From Sedimentitalea xiamensis (GTDB lineage Bacteria; Pseudomonadota; Alphaproteobacteria; Rhodobacterales; Rhodobacteraceae): 64,000 nt of DNA. This document shows, piece after piece, positions 27,292 through 37,571 of this stretch. The notes under the pieces are model-generated. The model had not been told where the DNA came from. It worked only from the letters and a program-made list of their open reading frames with translations, and searched no databases. The DNA lies in NCBI RefSeq assembly GCF_030164465.1, contig NZ_JASNJE010000011.1, positions 1 through 64,000 on the forward strand, given 5' to 3'. The translations under genes and the position numbers were made by a program. Each line of letters opens with the position of its first letter. Position 1 is the stretch's first letter.

Positions 27292-27588
27292 ATGGATGTG
27301 GCAGGAACAATCGCCTATTTGCCTCTGACCGCGATGGTGCTGGGGGCGATCGCGGGGCTGGTCGCCGGACGCTTTCTGACCGGGCGCTGGCTCTGGGCGC
27401 TGCCGGTCGGCCTGTTCGCGGTGGCGCTGGTGCTGATCGTGCGCCTGGCGATGATTCCCGCCGGACAGGAGGAAACCGCCTTCGGCCCCTTTGTCTGGCT
27501 GACGGGCGGAATCCTCCCGGCGCTGTTCACCGTCGTGATGGGCACGCTGGGCGGTCGCGCCCTGCGCGGCCGGGCAGAGCGGAAATGA
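27292..27588 (+). CDS. Small hydrophobic membrane protein, unrecognised
   Basis: A 98-residue protein with three probable transmembrane segments (about 5-27, 33-53, 66-87) and a basic C-terminal tail [26 protein letters not shown] before the ATG gives a fair ribosome site. It overlaps the murB start by 4 bp, so it is translated within the dcw operon. The family is not recognised and no catalytic motif is visible. Confidence 0.65.
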   Translation: MDVAGTIAYLPLTAMVLGAIAGLVAGRFLTGRWLWALPVGLFAVALVLIVRLAMIPAGQEETAFGPFVWLTGGILPALFTVVMGTLGGRALRGRAERK

Positions 27589-28523
27589 CAGCGAACCCGG
27601 CGGAGACCGGCGCGCGGGGGCGCATCAGCCAAGGGCGGCCGCTTGCGGACCTGACCTGGCTCCGGGTCGGCGGACCCGCCGACTGGCTGTTCCAGCCTGC
27701 GGATATCGACGATCTGGCGCGGGTGCTGGCGCGGCTGTCGCCCGAGATCGCGGTCTTTCCGATGGGGGTCGGGTCCAACCTGATCGTGCGGGACGGCGGC
27801 GTGCGCGCGATGGTCGTCCGGCTGGGACGCGGGTTCAACGCGATCACGGTCGACGGCGCGACAGTGACAGCGGGCGCCGCGGCGCTGGATGCCCATGTGG
27901 CGCGCAAGGCGGCGGATGCGGGCATCGACCTGACCTTTCTGCGCACCATTCCCGGCAGCATCGGCGGCGCGGTCCGGATGAATGCCGGCTGCTACGGCAG
28001 CTACGTCGCCGATCACCTGGTCTCGGCCCGCGCCGTGACGCGGCGCGGCGAGATCGTCACCCTCACCCCCGAGGACCTGAACCTGCGCTATCGCCAGTCC
28101 GACCTGCCGGACGGCGCGGTGCTGGTGGAGGCGACCCTGACCGGCCCCGTGAGCGACCCCGACACCCTGCACGACCGGATGGACCGGCAGCTTCGCCAGC
28201 GCGACGAGACCCAGCCGACGAAAGACCGCAGCGCCGGATCGACCTTTCGCAACCCGGCCGGGTTTTCCAGCACCGGGCGGGCCGATGACGTGCATGACCT
28301 GAAGGCGTGGAAGGTGATCGACGCCGCCGGGATGCGCGGCGCGCGGCGGGGCGGCGCGCAGATGAGTCCGAAACACTCCAACTTCCTCATCAACACCGGC
28401 GATGCCACCGCCGCCGACCTCGAAGGTTTGGGCGAAGAGGTGCGAAAAAAGGTTTACGATTCCAGCGGGATCACGCTAGAGTGGGAAATCATGCGGGTCG
28501 GCGAACCCGCGGATGATCGTTAA
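27585..28523 (+). CDS. murB: UDP-N-acetylenolpyruvylglucosamine reductase MurB
   Basis: A 312-residue FAD enzyme that reduces UDP-GlcNAc-enolpyruvate to UDP-MurNAc. The FAD-binding [14 protein letters not shown] stretch is at about 58-71 ([13 protein letters not shown]), [17 protein letters not shown] lies at about 122-138, the catalytic Ser motif AGSTFRNP near 218-225, and KHSNFLIN near 264-271. The layout (one short spacer between STFRNP and the C-terminal lobe) is type I. The start overlaps the upstream small gene. Confidence 0.95.
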   Translation: MTANPAETGARGRISQGRPLADLTWLRVGGPADWLFQPADIDDLARVLARLSPEIAVFPMGVGSNLIVRDGGVRAMVVRLGRGFNAITVDGATVTAGAAALDAHVARKAADAGIDLTFLRTIPGSIGGAVRMNAGCYGSYVADHLVSARAVTRRGEIVTLTPEDLNLRYRQSDLPDGAVLVEATLTGPVSDPDTLHDRMDRQLRQRDETQPTKDRSAGSTFRNPAGFSSTGRADDVHDLKAWKVIDAAGMRGARRGGAQMSPKHSNFLINTGDATAADLEGLGEEVRKKVYDSSGITLEWEIMRVGEPADDR

Positions 28524-28628
28524 CCTCTGACCGCGAATCCGAACAGGCAAATAAACGGACGTGGTGCGCACAGGGGACTGAGAATAACACGGACCGGTTC
28601 AAGGGTCCGGGACATCGAGGCATGTGTC

Positions 28629-29549
28629 GTGGGTCAGTCGAGCAGGACACCCCGGACTGTGGCGGTATTGATGGGCGGACCCTCGGCGGAACGCGAGGTT
28701 TCCCTGTCCAGCGGGCGCGAATGCGCCTCCGCGCTGCGGGACGAAGGATTTGAGGTGACGGAACTGGACGCCGGTCCGGATCTGTCCGAACGGCTGCGCG
28801 CGCTGGCTCCGGACGTGGTGTTCAACGCCCTTCATGGCCGCTGGGGCGAGGATGGCTGCGTTCAGGGCCTGCTGGAATGGCTGCGCATCCCCTATACCCA
28901 TTCCGGTGTTCTGGCCTCGGCTCTGGCGATGGACAAGCAGCGCAGCAAGGCCGCCTTCCGCGCGGGGGGCCTGCCGGTGGTCGACAGCCTGATCTGCCGC
29001 AAGGCCGATGTGATGGCCGCCCATGCGATGCCGCCGCCCTATGTGGTCAAGCCGAACAACGAAGGGTCGAGCGTCGGCGTCTATCTCGTCAACGAAGCGG
29101 CGAACGGCCCGCCGGTCCTGTCCGCCGACATGCCCGATCACGTCATGGTCGAAACCTTCGCGCCGGGGCGGGAACTGACCACCACGGTGATGGGCGACCG
29201 GGCGCTGACCGTGACCGACATCCTGACCGACGGCTGGTATGACTACGACGCGAAATACAAGCCCGGCGGGTCGCGCCACGTGGTGCCCGCCGACATCCCC
29301 ACCGACATCTTCGACCTGTGCCTCGACTACGCCCTGCGCGCCCACGAGGCGCTGGGCTGCCGCGGTGTCAGCCGCACCGATTTCCGCTGGGACGAAGCGC
29401 GCGGCGTGGATGGGCTGATCCTGCTTGAAACCAACACGCAGCCGGGGATGACCCCGACTTCGCTCACGCCGGAACAGGCGGGCGCGGCGGGCATGGGCTT
29501 TGGCGCGCTGTGCCGCTGGATGGTGGAGGACGCCTCGTGCAACCGCTGA
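28629..29549 (+). CDS. ddl: D-alanine:D-alanine ligase
   Basis: A 306-residue ATP-grasp enzyme making the D-Ala-D-Ala dipeptide used by MurF. LMGGPSAEREVSLSSGREC near residues 15-33 is the N-terminal signature, HGRWGEDGCVQGLLE near 74-88 the substrate region, and ETNTQPGMTPTSLTPEQA near 268-285 the C-terminal metal/substrate motif. The GTG at 28629 gives the expected short N-terminus and GAGG lies upstream; a nearby ATG is in another frame. 105 bp separate it from murB, and the 3' end overlaps ftsQ. Confidence 0.95.
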   Translation: MGQSSRTPRTVAVLMGGPSAEREVSLSSGRECASALRDEGFEVTELDAGPDLSERLRALAPDVVFNALHGRWGEDGCVQGLLEWLRIPYTHSGVLASALAMDKQRSKAAFRAGGLPVVDSLICRKADVMAAHAMPPPYVVKPNNEGSSVGVYLVNEAANGPPVLSADMPDHVMVETFAPGRELTTTVMGDRALTVTDILTDGWYDYDAKYKPGGSRHVVPADIPTDIFDLCLDYALRAHEALGCRGVSRTDFRWDEARGVDGLILLETNTQPGMTPTSLTPEQAGAAGMGFGALCRWMVEDASCNR

Positions 29550-30409
29550 CGCCGTTCGCGCGCGACCCCGCGCCCTCGCGCCTGCGCTACCGGATGCAGC
29601 GCTGGATGCTGACGCCGGGCATCCGCCGCGGGCTGAAGGTCGGATTGCCGCTCGCCATGGTCCTGGGCGCGGCCGTGGCCTATCTCGCCGACGCGGGACG
29701 CCGGGACGCCCTGCTTCAGGCGGCGGTCCAGATCCGGGAAGACATTCAGCAGCGCCCGGAGTTCATGGTCGGGCTGATGGCGATCGACGGGGCCGGGGCG
29801 AGCCTGTCCGCCGATATTCGCGGGAAGGTGCCGCTGAAATTTCCGGTCAGTTCCTTCGATCTCGACCTCGAAGAAATCCGCGGCCTGATCGCGGAGCTGG
29901 CCCCGGTCAAATCGGTCAGTGTGCGCATCCGGCCCGGCGGCGTGTTGCAGGTCGACGTGGCCGAACGCGTGCCGGTGCTGGTCTGGCGCACCCGCGAGGG
30001 CGTGCTGCTTCTCGACGAGACCGGCGCCCATATCCAGTCGATTCCCGGCCGCGCCGACCGGATGGACCTGCCGCTGATCGCCGGAGACGGGGCCGACAGG
30101 GCGGTGCAGCAGGCGCTGGCCCTGCACGAGGCGGCCAGGCCCTTTGGCGACCGCCTGCGCGGGTTCGTGCGGGTCGGCGAACGCCGGTGGGACGTGGTGC
30201 TAGACCGGGAGCAGCGCATCCTCCTGCCGGCGGAAGGCCCGGTGCGGGCGCTGGAACGGGTGATCGCCCTGAGCGAGGCGCAGGACATGCTGGACCGCGA
30301 CGTGGCGGTGATCGACATGCGGTTGGCGGACCGTCCGACTCTCAGAATGACGGCCGAGGCCACGGAGAACTGGTGGCGAATCCGCGATATCAATCAGAAC
30401 GGGCAGTAA
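29537..30409 (+). CDS. ftsQ: Cell division protein FtsQ
   Basis: A 290-residue single-pass divisome protein: a cytoplasmic N-terminus of about 40 residues, a transmembrane helix at about 39-56, then a POTRA domain (about 80-150) and the FtsQ beta domain. It recruits FtsL/FtsB and later divisome proteins. The GTG at 29537 has GGAGGA at ideal spacing; a longer reading would start inside ddl with no ribosome site. It overlaps ddl by 13 bp and ends 4 bp before ftsA. Confidence 0.9.
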   Translation: MQPLTPFARDPAPSRLRYRMQRWMLTPGIRRGLKVGLPLAMVLGAAVAYLADAGRRDALLQAAVQIREDIQQRPEFMVGLMAIDGAGASLSADIRGKVPLKFPVSSFDLDLEEIRGLIAELAPVKSVSVRIRPGGVLQVDVAERVPVLVWRTREGVLLLDETGAHIQSIPGRADRMDLPLIAGDGADRAVQQALALHEAARPFGDRLRGFVRVGERRWDVVLDREQRILLPAEGPVRALERVIALSEAQDMLDRDVAVIDMRLADRPTLRMTAEATENWWRIRDINQNGQ

Positions 30410-30413
30410 GAGA

Positions 30414-31748
30414 ATGGCAGATTTCTACCATACACAGCGAGCCATGCGGCAGATGCGGCGGCAGGCGTTGCAGCGCGGGGTGATCGCGATCCTGGACGTC
30501 GGGAGTTCCAAGACCGCCTGCCTGGTTCTGCGCTTTGACGGCGCCGAACGTCTGAGCGAAGACAATTCCATCGGCTCGCTGGCCGGGCAGTCGGGGTTCC
30601 GTGTCATCGGCGCCGCCACGACGCGGTCGCGCGGCGTGCAGTTCGGCGAAGTGTCGGCCATGCAGGAAACCGAACGCGCCATCCGCACGGCGGTGCAGGC
30701 GGCGCAGAAGATGGCCGATATCCGCGTCGATCACGTCATTGCCTGCTTTTCCGGGGCCAATCCGCGCAGCTACGGGCTTGACGCGCGCATGGAGCTCGAA
30801 GGGCAGGTGGTCACCGAACACGAAGTCGCCCGCGTGCTCGCCGCCTGCGACGTGCCGGAATATGGCGCCGGGCGCGAGGTCCTGCACGCCCAGCCGGTGA
30901 ATTTCGCGCTCGACCACCGGTCCGGCCTGTCGGACCCGCGCGGGCAGCTCGGACAGACCCTGTCCGTGGACATGCACATGCTGACGGTGGATGCGGACGC
31001 GGTGCAGAACCTGGTGCATTGCGTCAAGCGCTGCGACCTGGAACTGGCCGGGATCGCCAGTTCGGCCTATGCCAGCGGCATCTCGGCGCTGGTGGAGGAC
31101 GAACAGGAACTGGGCGCGGCCTGCATCGACCTGGGCGGCGGCTCCACTGGCGTGTCGATCTTCATGAAGAAGCACATGATCTTTGCCGATTGCGTGCGCA
31201 TGGGCGGCGATCACGTCACCAGCGACATTTCCATGGGGCTGGGCATCCCGGCGGCCAACGCGGAACGGATCAAGACCTTCTACGGCGGTGTGCACGCCAC
31301 CGGCATGGACGACCGCGAGATGATCGAGATCGGCGGCGACACCGGCGATTACGAACATGACCGCCGGCGCGTCAGCCGCGCGGAACTGATCGGGATCATG
31401 CGCCCGCGCGTCGAAGAGATCCTGGAAGAGGTGCGCGCCCGGCTGGACGCGGCGGGGTTCGAGCATCTGCCCAGCCAGCAGATCGTGCTGACCGGCGGCG
31501 GCAGCCAGATCCCCGGCCTCGACGGGCTGGCCAGCCGCATCCTGGGCCAGCAGGTGCGGCTCGGCCGTCCGCTGCGTGTGCACGGCCTGCCGCAGGCCGC
31601 CACCGGTCCCGGCTTTGCCAGTGCGGTCGGCCTGTCGCTGTTCGCGGCGCATCCCCAGGACGAATGGTGGGACTTCGACATCCCGGTCGACCGCTACCCG
31701 GCCCGGTCCTTCCGGCGCGCGGTCAAGTGGTTCCGCGACAACTGGTGA
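30414..31748 (+). CDS. ftsA: Cell division protein FtsA
   Basis: A 444-residue actin-like ATPase that tethers FtsZ to the inner membrane and recruits the divisome. ILDVGSSKTACLV near residues 26-38 is phosphate loop 1, CIDLGGGSTGVSIF near 237-250 phosphate loop 2, and VLTGGGSQIPGL near 359-370 the adenosine motif. The C-terminal RAVKWFRDNW is the amphipathic membrane-targeting helix. Length is normal for Alphaproteobacteria. Confidence 0.95.
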   Translation: MADFYHTQRAMRQMRRQALQRGVIAILDVGSSKTACLVLRFDGAERLSEDNSIGSLAGQSGFRVIGAATTRSRGVQFGEVSAMQETERAIRTAVQAAQKMADIRVDHVIACFSGANPRSYGLDARMELEGQVVTEHEVARVLAACDVPEYGAGREVLHAQPVNFALDHRSGLSDPRGQLGQTLSVDMHMLTVDADAVQNLVHCVKRCDLELAGIASSAYASGISALVEDEQELGAACIDLGGGSTGVSIFMKKHMIFADCVRMGGDHVTSDISMGLGIPAANAERIKTFYGGVHATGMDDREMIEIGGDTGDYEHDRRRVSRAELIGIMRPRVEEILEEVRARLDAAGFEHLPSQQIVLTGGGSQIPGLDGLASRILGQQVRLGRPLRVHGLPQAATGPGFASAVGLSLFAAHPQDEWWDFDIPVDRYPARSFRRAVKWFRDNW

Positions 31749-32145
31749 TCCGCCGAAGTCGCCGGATGCCGTGGATTTCCACGATCGGCGCGTGACAGCC
31801 ACGCCGGGCCATGGTATTGAAAATACGACGCCATCCGGGAATGAGGTGGCGCATGGGGATCGAGCAGGACCCCCCGATAGAAACGACAGGGCCGGATCTG
31901 GCCGGACAGGGCGCGCGCGCTTGCGCGGGGTCGCCTCGGACCTGTGTCTGGTGGTCATCGTCTCGAATCCCGCTATATAAGGGGAGGAAAGGCGAAATGC
32001 TGCCGGTTTCCGCATTCTTTCTGCCATATTTTGTGGGTTTTTGCCGTTTTTTTGGTGACGACCGGACTTGACGGCGATACAATCGCTGTAATTGAACGAA
32101 AAAACGCCCGGAAACGCGGGCAGGCAGCACAGGCGGACATTCTTG
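31749..32145 (+). promoter_or_regulatory. Long ftsZ upstream region with candidate promoter
   Basis: A 397-bp gap inside an otherwise tightly packed cluster, becoming AT-rich toward ftsZ. GTGACG at 32055-32060 with TACAAT at 32078-32083 (17-bp spacer) is the best promoter candidate; TTGACG at 32068-32073 is another -35 possibility. This fits separate, stronger transcription of ftsZ. No paired CtrA site was seen. Open frames inside it lack coding character. Confidence 0.4.
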
Positions 32146-33777
32146 ATGACACTGAACCTTACGATTCCCGGACAGGATGACTTGAAACCTCGGATCACCG
32201 TGTTCGGTGTCGGGGGCGCGGGCGGGAACGCCGTCAACAACATGATCGAGAAGCAGCTTGACGGGGTCGAATTCGTCGTCGCCAACACCGATGCGCAGGC
32301 CCTGCAGCAAAACGCTTCGGCGAACCGGGTGCAGCTTGGCGTGAAAGTCACCGAAGGACTGGGCGCCGGGGCGCGGGCCAGCGTCGGCGCGGCCGCGGCC
32401 GAGGAAAGCATCGAGGAAATCGTCGACCATCTGGCCGGGGCGCATATGTGCTTCATCACCGCCGGGATGGGCGGTGGCACCGGCACCGGCGCCGCGCCGA
32501 TCATCGCGCAGGCCGCCCGCGAACTGGGTGTGCTGACCGTCGGCGTCGTGACCAAGCCCTTCCAGTTCGAAGGCGCGAAGCGGATGCGCCAGGCCGAAGA
32601 CGGCGTCGAGGCGCTGCAAAAGGTCGTCGATACGCTGATCATCATTCCGAACCAGAACCTGTTCCGGCTCGCGAACGAGAAGACCACCTTCACCGAAGCG
32701 TTCAGCATGGCCGATGACGTGCTTTACCAGGGCGTCAAGGGCGTGACCGACCTGATGGTGCGGCCCGGCCTGATCAACCTCGATTTCGCCGACGTGCGCG
32801 CGGTGATGGACGAAATGGGCAAGGCGATGATGGGCACCGGCGAGGCCGAGGGCGAAGACCGCGCCATCCAGGCCGCCGAAAAGGCCATCGCCAACCCGCT
32901 GCTGGACGAAATCAGCCTGCGCGGCGCCAAGGGCGTGCTGATCAACATCACCGGCGGGCACGATCTGACGCTGTTCGAACTGGACGAGGCCGCCAATTGC
33001 ATCCGCGAACAGGTGGACCCGGACGCCAACATCATCGTCGGCAGCACGCTCGACACCGAGATGGCCGGCGTGATGCGGGTCAGCGTCGTCGCCACCGGAA
33101 TCGACGCGGTTGATGTGCAGACCGATATGCCGGTGCCACGCCGCCCGATGTCCGCGCCGCTGCGCCAGACGGTTTCCGCCGAGGCCGCGCGCGACACGGA
33201 CGAAGTCCGGCCCGAGCCGGTGGCCGCCGCCGTGGCCGAAGCCGCCGAGGAGCCTTCGCTGTTCGAACGGATCGACGATCGCGAGATGGCGGAAATGGAC
33301 GGGTCGGAGGATCTGTTCGGATCCGGCCGGGACGAACGCGGTCAGGACGACGGCCTGCCGCCGCCGGCCTATCGCCCGGAAATGCCGGCCTTCGAACCGC
33401 AGCCGGAGGCGTTTGACACCGATCCCGAAACCTTCGTTGCGCCGAGCAGGCCCGCGCCCGGCACACCGTCGCCCGAGACGCTGGCGCGGCTTCAGGCCGC
33501 GGTGAACAACGTCAAGGCCGTTCCGTCGAGCGCCGCGCCGGCGCAAGCCTCGGTACCGGCCGCCGCAGCCTCCCAGAAGCCCCGGTTTACCGTGAACTCC
33601 CTGATCAACCGGATGACGGGCCATGCCGCGGATACGCCCGGCGAACGGGTCGCGCAGACCATTCGCCAGCAGCCCCCGATGCGTCAGGCTGACGTAGCGG
33701 AACAGCGCCACCCTGAAACGGACCCGGAACACGACCGGATCGAAATTCCGGCTTTCCTGCGCCGCCAGGCCAATTGA
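32146..33777 (+). CDS. ftsZ: Cell division GTPase FtsZ
   Basis: A 543-residue tubulin homologue that polymerises into the Z ring. The N-terminal core shows [12 protein letters not shown] near 23-34, the tubulin signature [10 protein letters not shown] near 108-117, and the synergy-loop region [17 protein letters not shown] near 211-227. After the core (about residue 330) comes a long acidic, Pro/Ala-rich linker typical of Alphaproteobacteria. The conserved C-terminal peptide [12 protein letters not shown], which binds FtsA and other partners, closes the protein. A strong terminator follows. Confidence 0.96.
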   Translation: MTLNLTIPGQDDLKPRITVFGVGGAGGNAVNNMIEKQLDGVEFVVANTDAQALQQNASANRVQLGVKVTEGLGAGARASVGAAAAEESIEEIVDHLAGAHMCFITAGMGGGTGTGAAPIIAQAARELGVLTVGVVTKPFQFEGAKRMRQAEDGVEALQKVVDTLIIIPNQNLFRLANEKTTFTEAFSMADDVLYQGVKGVTDLMVRPGLINLDFADVRAVMDEMGKAMMGTGEAEGEDRAIQAAEKAIANPLLDEISLRGAKGVLINITGGHDLTLFELDEAANCIREQVDPDANIIVGSTLDTEMAGVMRVSVVATGIDAVDVQTDMPVPRRPMSAPLRQTVSAEAARDTDEVRPEPVAAAVAEAAEEPSLFERIDDREMAEMDGSEDLFGSGRDERGQDDGLPPPAYRPEMPAFEPQPEAFDTDPETFVAPSRPAPGTPSPETLARLQAAVNNVKAVPSSAAPAQASVPAAAASQKPRFTVNSLINRMTGHAADTPGERVAQTIRQQPPMRQADVAEQRHPETDPEHDRIEIPAFLRRQAN

Positions 33778-33797
33778 GCCGGTCACATTCGTGACGT

Positions 33798-33823
33798 AAA
33801 AGGCCGCCTTCGGGCGGCCTTTT
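33798..33823 (+). terminator. Rho-independent terminator after ftsZ
   Basis: A perfect 11-bp stem (33798-33808 with 33813-33823) formed by AAAAGGCCGCC and GGCGGCCTTTT, with a TTCG tetraloop, followed by an AT-rich run. The A and T tails make it usable in both directions. It ends the dcw transcript, so lpxC needs its own promoter. Confidence 0.9.
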
Positions 33824-33987
33824 AATTATTAAGAACAACATGTTGCCCGGTGCGCGGCGGGGTTCTGCCGAATTGTTACAGACATGTTTCATTCGGTTGC
33901 AAAGATTGAGTTGAGAGATTGACCCGACCCGCTTAACTCATTTCACGCCAGCCCGGTCGAGGCTGGAGCAAGGGTTAGAGGCCAGTC

Positions 33988-34908
33988 GTGCAAAATACGC
34001 TGAAAGCTCCGGTGACGTTCGAAGGCGTCGGTCTGCACAGTGGTGCGCCGGCGAAAATGGTGCTGCGTCCGGCGCGGGCCGGTCACGGGATCCGCTTCCG
34101 CCGCAGCGACATCGAACTGGGCAATGCCGTGATCCCCGCGTTGTGGAACCGGGTCGATCGCAGCCCGCTGTGCACGCGGCTGGTGAATGACGCGGGCGTC
34201 TCCGTGTCCACCGTCGAACATGTGATGGCGGCGCTGGCCGGTTGCGGCGTGAACAACGCACTGATCGAAATCGACGGCCCCGAAGTGCCGATCATGGACG
34301 GGTCTTCCGCGCCTTTCGTGCGCGGCATCATGGCCGGCGGCGTGGTGGCGCAGGCGGCCCCGGTCGTCGCTCTGGAGATCCTGAAGACCGTGACCGTCGA
34401 AAAGGACGGCGCCCGCGCGACGCTGCATCCGTCCGACAGTTTCGAGATCGAATTCCATATCGACTTCGTGGACGCGGCCATCGGCCGTCAGTCGCGGGTG
34501 CTCGACATGCGCAACGGCGCCTTCGCCCGCGAACTCTGCGACAGCCGCACGTTCTGCCGTCAGGCGGACGTGGATGCGATGCATGAACACGGGCTGGCCC
34601 TGGGCGGAACCCTGGACAACGCGGTTGTGGTCGATGGCGACAGGGTGCTGAGCCCAGGCGGCTTCCGCCACGCGGACGAGGCGGTGCGGCACAAGATGCT
34701 GGACGCGCTCGGCGATCTGGCGCTGGCGGGCGGGCCGATTCTGGGCCGCTATGTCGGTGAACGCGCCGGTCATTCGCTGACCAACACCCTGCTGCGCGAA
34801 CTCTTCGCGACGCCCGGCGCCGTGCGGATGGTGGTCTGCGACGGGGAAAAGGCGGCGCGTCTGCCGGGGCAGGGCCTGGTCTGGTCGGAAATTCCGCAGG
34901 TGGCGTGA
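33988..34908 (+). CDS. lpxC: UDP-3-O-acyl-GlcNAc deacetylase LpxC
   Basis: A 306-residue zinc deacetylase catalysing the committed step of lipid A synthesis. FEGVGLHSG near residues 11-19 is the first signature, STVEHVMAALAGCGVNNA near 74-91 carries the zinc His, and VRHKMLDALGDLALAG near 233-248 carries the second zinc His and Asp. SPGGFRHADE precedes it. The start is GTG at 33988; this N-terminus matches the family. It follows the ftsZ terminator by 164 bp. Confidence 0.95.
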   Translation: MQNTLKAPVTFEGVGLHSGAPAKMVLRPARAGHGIRFRRSDIELGNAVIPALWNRVDRSPLCTRLVNDAGVSVSTVEHVMAALAGCGVNNALIEIDGPEVPIMDGSSAPFVRGIMAGGVVAQAAPVVALEILKTVTVEKDGARATLHPSDSFEIEFHIDFVDAAIGRQSRVLDMRNGAFARELCDSRTFCRQADVDAMHEHGLALGGTLDNAVVVDGDRVLSPGGFRHADEAVRHKMLDALGDLALAGGPILGRYVGERAGHSLTNTLLRELFATPGAVRMVVCDGEKAARLPGQGLVWSEIPQVA

Positions 34909-34928
34909 ACCGGCGGCCAGCCGCCGGT
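34909..34928 (+). terminator. Stem-loop directly after the lpxC stop
   Basis: ACCGGCGGC at 34909-34917 pairs perfectly with GCCGCCGGT at 34920-34928 across a 2-nt gap, starting at the base after the lpxC stop codon. There is no T-run, so it may be a mRNA 3'-end stabiliser or weak terminator rather than a classic intrinsic terminator. Confidence 0.5.
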
Positions 34929-35036
34929 CACGATCGGCGGACCCGGAAGCTTTAAGGCGTTTTGTACCCGAAATTAATGTGCTAGACCCGACCGCAAGCG
35001 GGATAATCCCCAGTAAGGCGATGAGGTTAGTCAAGC

Positions 35037-35882
35037 ATGATCGGCTGCAAGGTCAGGGCCAGAATCACCGGCACCGTTCTTCTTCTGTCTGTTATGGCGG
35101 CATGTTCTGGCAATTTCGGCGCCGACCGCACCGAGTCCCTGGAAGGATATTCGCCGGACCAGATCTTCGAACGCGGCGAATACGAACTGGCGCGGTCGCG
35201 TGAAGACGATGCGGCCTATTACTTTTCCGAGATCGAACGGCTCTACCCCTATTCGTCCTGGGCGAAACGGGCGCTGATCATGCAGGCCTATGCCTATCAC
35301 GAAGGCCAGGACTATCCCAACAGCCGGGCCGCGGCGCAGCGGTTCATAGATTTCTATCCGGCGGACGAGGATGCCGCCTATGCGCAATACCTGCTGGCCC
35401 TGTCCTACTATGATCAGATCGACGAGGTCGGGCGCGACCAGGGCCTGACCTTCCAGGCGTTGCAGGCGCTGCGCACCGTGATCGAGGTCTATCCCGACAG
35501 CGAATACGCGACCTCGGCGATCCTGAAATTCGACCTTGCCTTCGATCACCTGGCCGGCAAGGAAATGGAAATCGGGCGGTACTACCTGCGCGGCCAGCAT
35601 TACACCGCCGCGATCAACCGGTTCCGCGTCGTGGTCGAGGATTTCCAGACCACCTCCCATACCGCCGAAGCCCTGTTCCGTCTGATCGAGGCCTACCTGT
35701 CGCTCGGCCTTGCGGACGAGGCGCAGACCGCGGGGGCGATTCTCGGGTACAACTACCGGGCTTCGGAATGGTATCAGGACGCCTATGACCTGCTCGCCGG
35801 GCAGGGGCTCGGGATGAACGACCGCGGGGACAACTGGCTCAGCAAGATCTACCGGCAGTCGGTCAGGGGCGAATGGCTCTAG
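35037..35882 (+). CDS. bamD: Outer membrane assembly lipoprotein BamD
   Basis: A 281-residue lipoprotein of the BAM complex, which folds beta-barrel proteins into the outer membrane. A basic and hydrophobic signal peptide ends at the lipobox VMAAC with Cys23. TPR-like helices follow: DQIFERGEYELARSREDDAA near 41-60, YPYSSWAKRALIMQAYAYHE near 70-89 and YPNSRAAAQRFIDFYP near 93-108. The DxD-rich loop before YAQYLLALSYYDQID is typical. It is followed by recN on the same strand. Confidence 0.92.
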   Translation: MIGCKVRARITGTVLLLSVMAACSGNFGADRTESLEGYSPDQIFERGEYELARSREDDAAYYFSEIERLYPYSSWAKRALIMQAYAYHEGQDYPNSRAAAQRFIDFYPADEDAAYAQYLLALSYYDQIDEVGRDQGLTFQALQALRTVIEVYPDSEYATSAILKFDLAFDHLAGKEMEIGRYYLRGQHYTAAINRFRVVVEDFQTTSHTAEALFRLIEAYLSLGLADEAQTAGAILGYNYRASEWYQDAYDLLAGQGLGMNDRGDNWLSKIYRQSVRGEWL

Positions 35883-35921
35883 CTCTGGGCGGGGGAACAC
35901 CCGGCCGCACGGATGGTCCGG

Positions 35922-37571
35922 ATGCTGCGCGCCCTTGATATCCGCGACATGCTGATCATTGACCGGCTGGACCTTTCGTTTCAGCCCGGTCTCAACGTGC
36001 TGACCGGGGAAACCGGGGCGGGCAAGTCCATCCTTCTGGATTCGCTGGGCTTCGTGCTGGGCTGGCGCGGGCGCGCGGATCTCGTGCGGCAGGGGGCGGA
36101 CCAGGGCGAGGTGGTCGCCCTGTTCGATCTGGACAAGGGGCATCCGGCCCATGCGGTGCTGGCCGAGGCGGGCCTGCCCGGCGGCGCGGAACTGATCCTG
36201 AGGCGCGTCAACACGGCCGACGGGCGCAAGACCGCCTGGGTCAACGACCGCCGCTGTTCCGGAGAAGTGCTGCGCGCCCTGTCCGAAACCCTGGTCGAAT
36301 TGCATGGCCAGCACGACGACCGGGGCCTGCTGGACCCGCGCGGACACCGCGCGCTGCTGGATGCCTTCGGCGGGCTCGACGCGCCGCGCGCCGCGACCCG
36401 GACCGCCTGGTCGGGACTCGCCACCGCTCGCAAGGCGGTGGCCGCGACGCAGGCGGCGCTCGACGCGATCCGCGACGAAGAGGAATTTCTGCGCCACGCG
36501 GTCGCCGAACTGGACGCGCTGGACCCGCAACCGGGCGAGGACGCGGCGCTGGACCTGAAGCGGCGCACGATGCAGGGCGCGGCCCGCATCCGCGACGACA
36601 TCCTGCGCGCGGCGCAGCTTCTGGGCAACGAGGGGGCGGAAGGCGCGATGGGGCAGGCGGTGCGCTGGCTCGACGGCGCGGCGGATCGCGCCGGCGGCAC
36701 GCTGGACGCGCCGCTCGCCGCGCTGCACCGGGCGCTGATCGAACTCGCAGAGGCGCAATCCGGGGTCGACCACAGCCTCGAAACCCTGGATTTCGATCCG
36801 CTGGAACTCGAAGCGGTCGAAGAACGCCTGTTCGCCATCCGCGCGCTCGCCCGCAAGCACGGCGCGGCGCCGGACGATCTCGGGGATTTCGCCGGCGGCC
36901 TGCGCGACCGGCTGGCGGCGCTGGACGCGGGCGATGCGGACCTGGCGCGGCAGCAGGCCGACCTGCGGGCGGCGCAGGCGGGCTACGATGCCGCCGCCGG
37001 GCGGCTGTCCGCGGCGCGCGCCACCGCCGCGGCGGCGCTGGATACGGCGGTCATGGCCGAACTGTCGCCGCTGAAGATGGAACGCGCGGAGTTCCGGACC
37101 ATCCTGACCGCCGCCGATCCCGGCCCGGACGGGCGCGACACGGCCACCTTCACCGTTGCCACCAATCCGGGCGCCCCGGCGGGCGCGCTGAACAAGATCG
37201 CATCCGGCGGCGAACTCAGCCGGTTCCTGCTGGCGCTCAAGGTCTGCCTGACCGGGCAGGACAGCGGCGTGACGATGATCTTCGACGAAATCGACCGCGG
37301 CGTCGGTGGGGCCACCGCCGACGCGGTGGGCCGGCGGCTGGCGGATCTGGCGCAGAACGGACAGGTCCTGGTGGTCACGCATTCGCCCCAGGTCGCGGCG
37401 CGTGGGGCGCATCACTGGCGGGTGCACAAACAGGTGACGGACGGTCTGACCGTCTCCAGCGTCGCGGCCCTGTCGGAGCCCGACCGGATCGACGAGATCG
37501 CCCGCATGCTGGCGGGCGACACGATCACCGACGAAGCCCGCGCCGCCGCCCGCAAGCTGCTGGCCGGATAG
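35922..37571 (+). CDS. recN: DNA repair protein RecN
   Basis: A 549-residue SMC-like ATPase acting in recombinational double-strand-break repair. Walker A GETGAGKS is at 29-36; the signature KIASGGELSRFLLALK is near 423-438 and Walker B TMIFDEIDRGVGG near 448-460. Between them are Ala/Arg-rich coiled-coil arms. The ATG at 35922 gives MLRALDIRDMLIIDRLDL, the usual N-terminus; an ATG nine bases earlier (35913) is also possible. bamD-recN adjacency is common in this group. Confidence 0.93.
   Translation: MLRALDIRDMLIIDRLDLSFQPGLNVLTGETGAGKSILLDSLGFVLGWRGRADLVRQGADQGEVVALFDLDKGHPAHAVLAEAGLPGGAELILRRVNTADGRKTAWVNDRRCSGEVLRALSETLVELHGQHDDRGLLDPRGHRALLDAFGGLDAPRAATRTAWSGLATARKAVAATQAALDAIRDEEEFLRHAVAELDALDPQPGEDAALDLKRRTMQGAARIRDDILRAAQLLGNEGAEGAMGQAVRWLDGAADRAGGTLDAPLAALHRALIELAEAQSGVDHSLETLDFDPLELEAVEERLFAIRALARKHGAAPDDLGDFAGGLRDRLAALDAGDADLARQQADLRAAQAGYDAAAGRLSAARATAAAALDTAVMAELSPLKMERAEFRTILTAADPGPDGRDTATFTVATNPGAPAGALNKIASGGELSRFLLALKVCLTGQDSGVTMIFDEIDRGVGGATADAVGRRLADLAQNGQVLVVTHSPQVAARGAHHWRVHKQVTDGLTVSSVAALSEPDRIDEIARMLAGDTITDEARAAARKLLAG

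Noticed and set aside
31811-32071. An 86-codon open frame upstream of ftsZ
   Set aside because: No ribosome site, no coding-like composition, and it overlaps the candidate ftsZ promoter.
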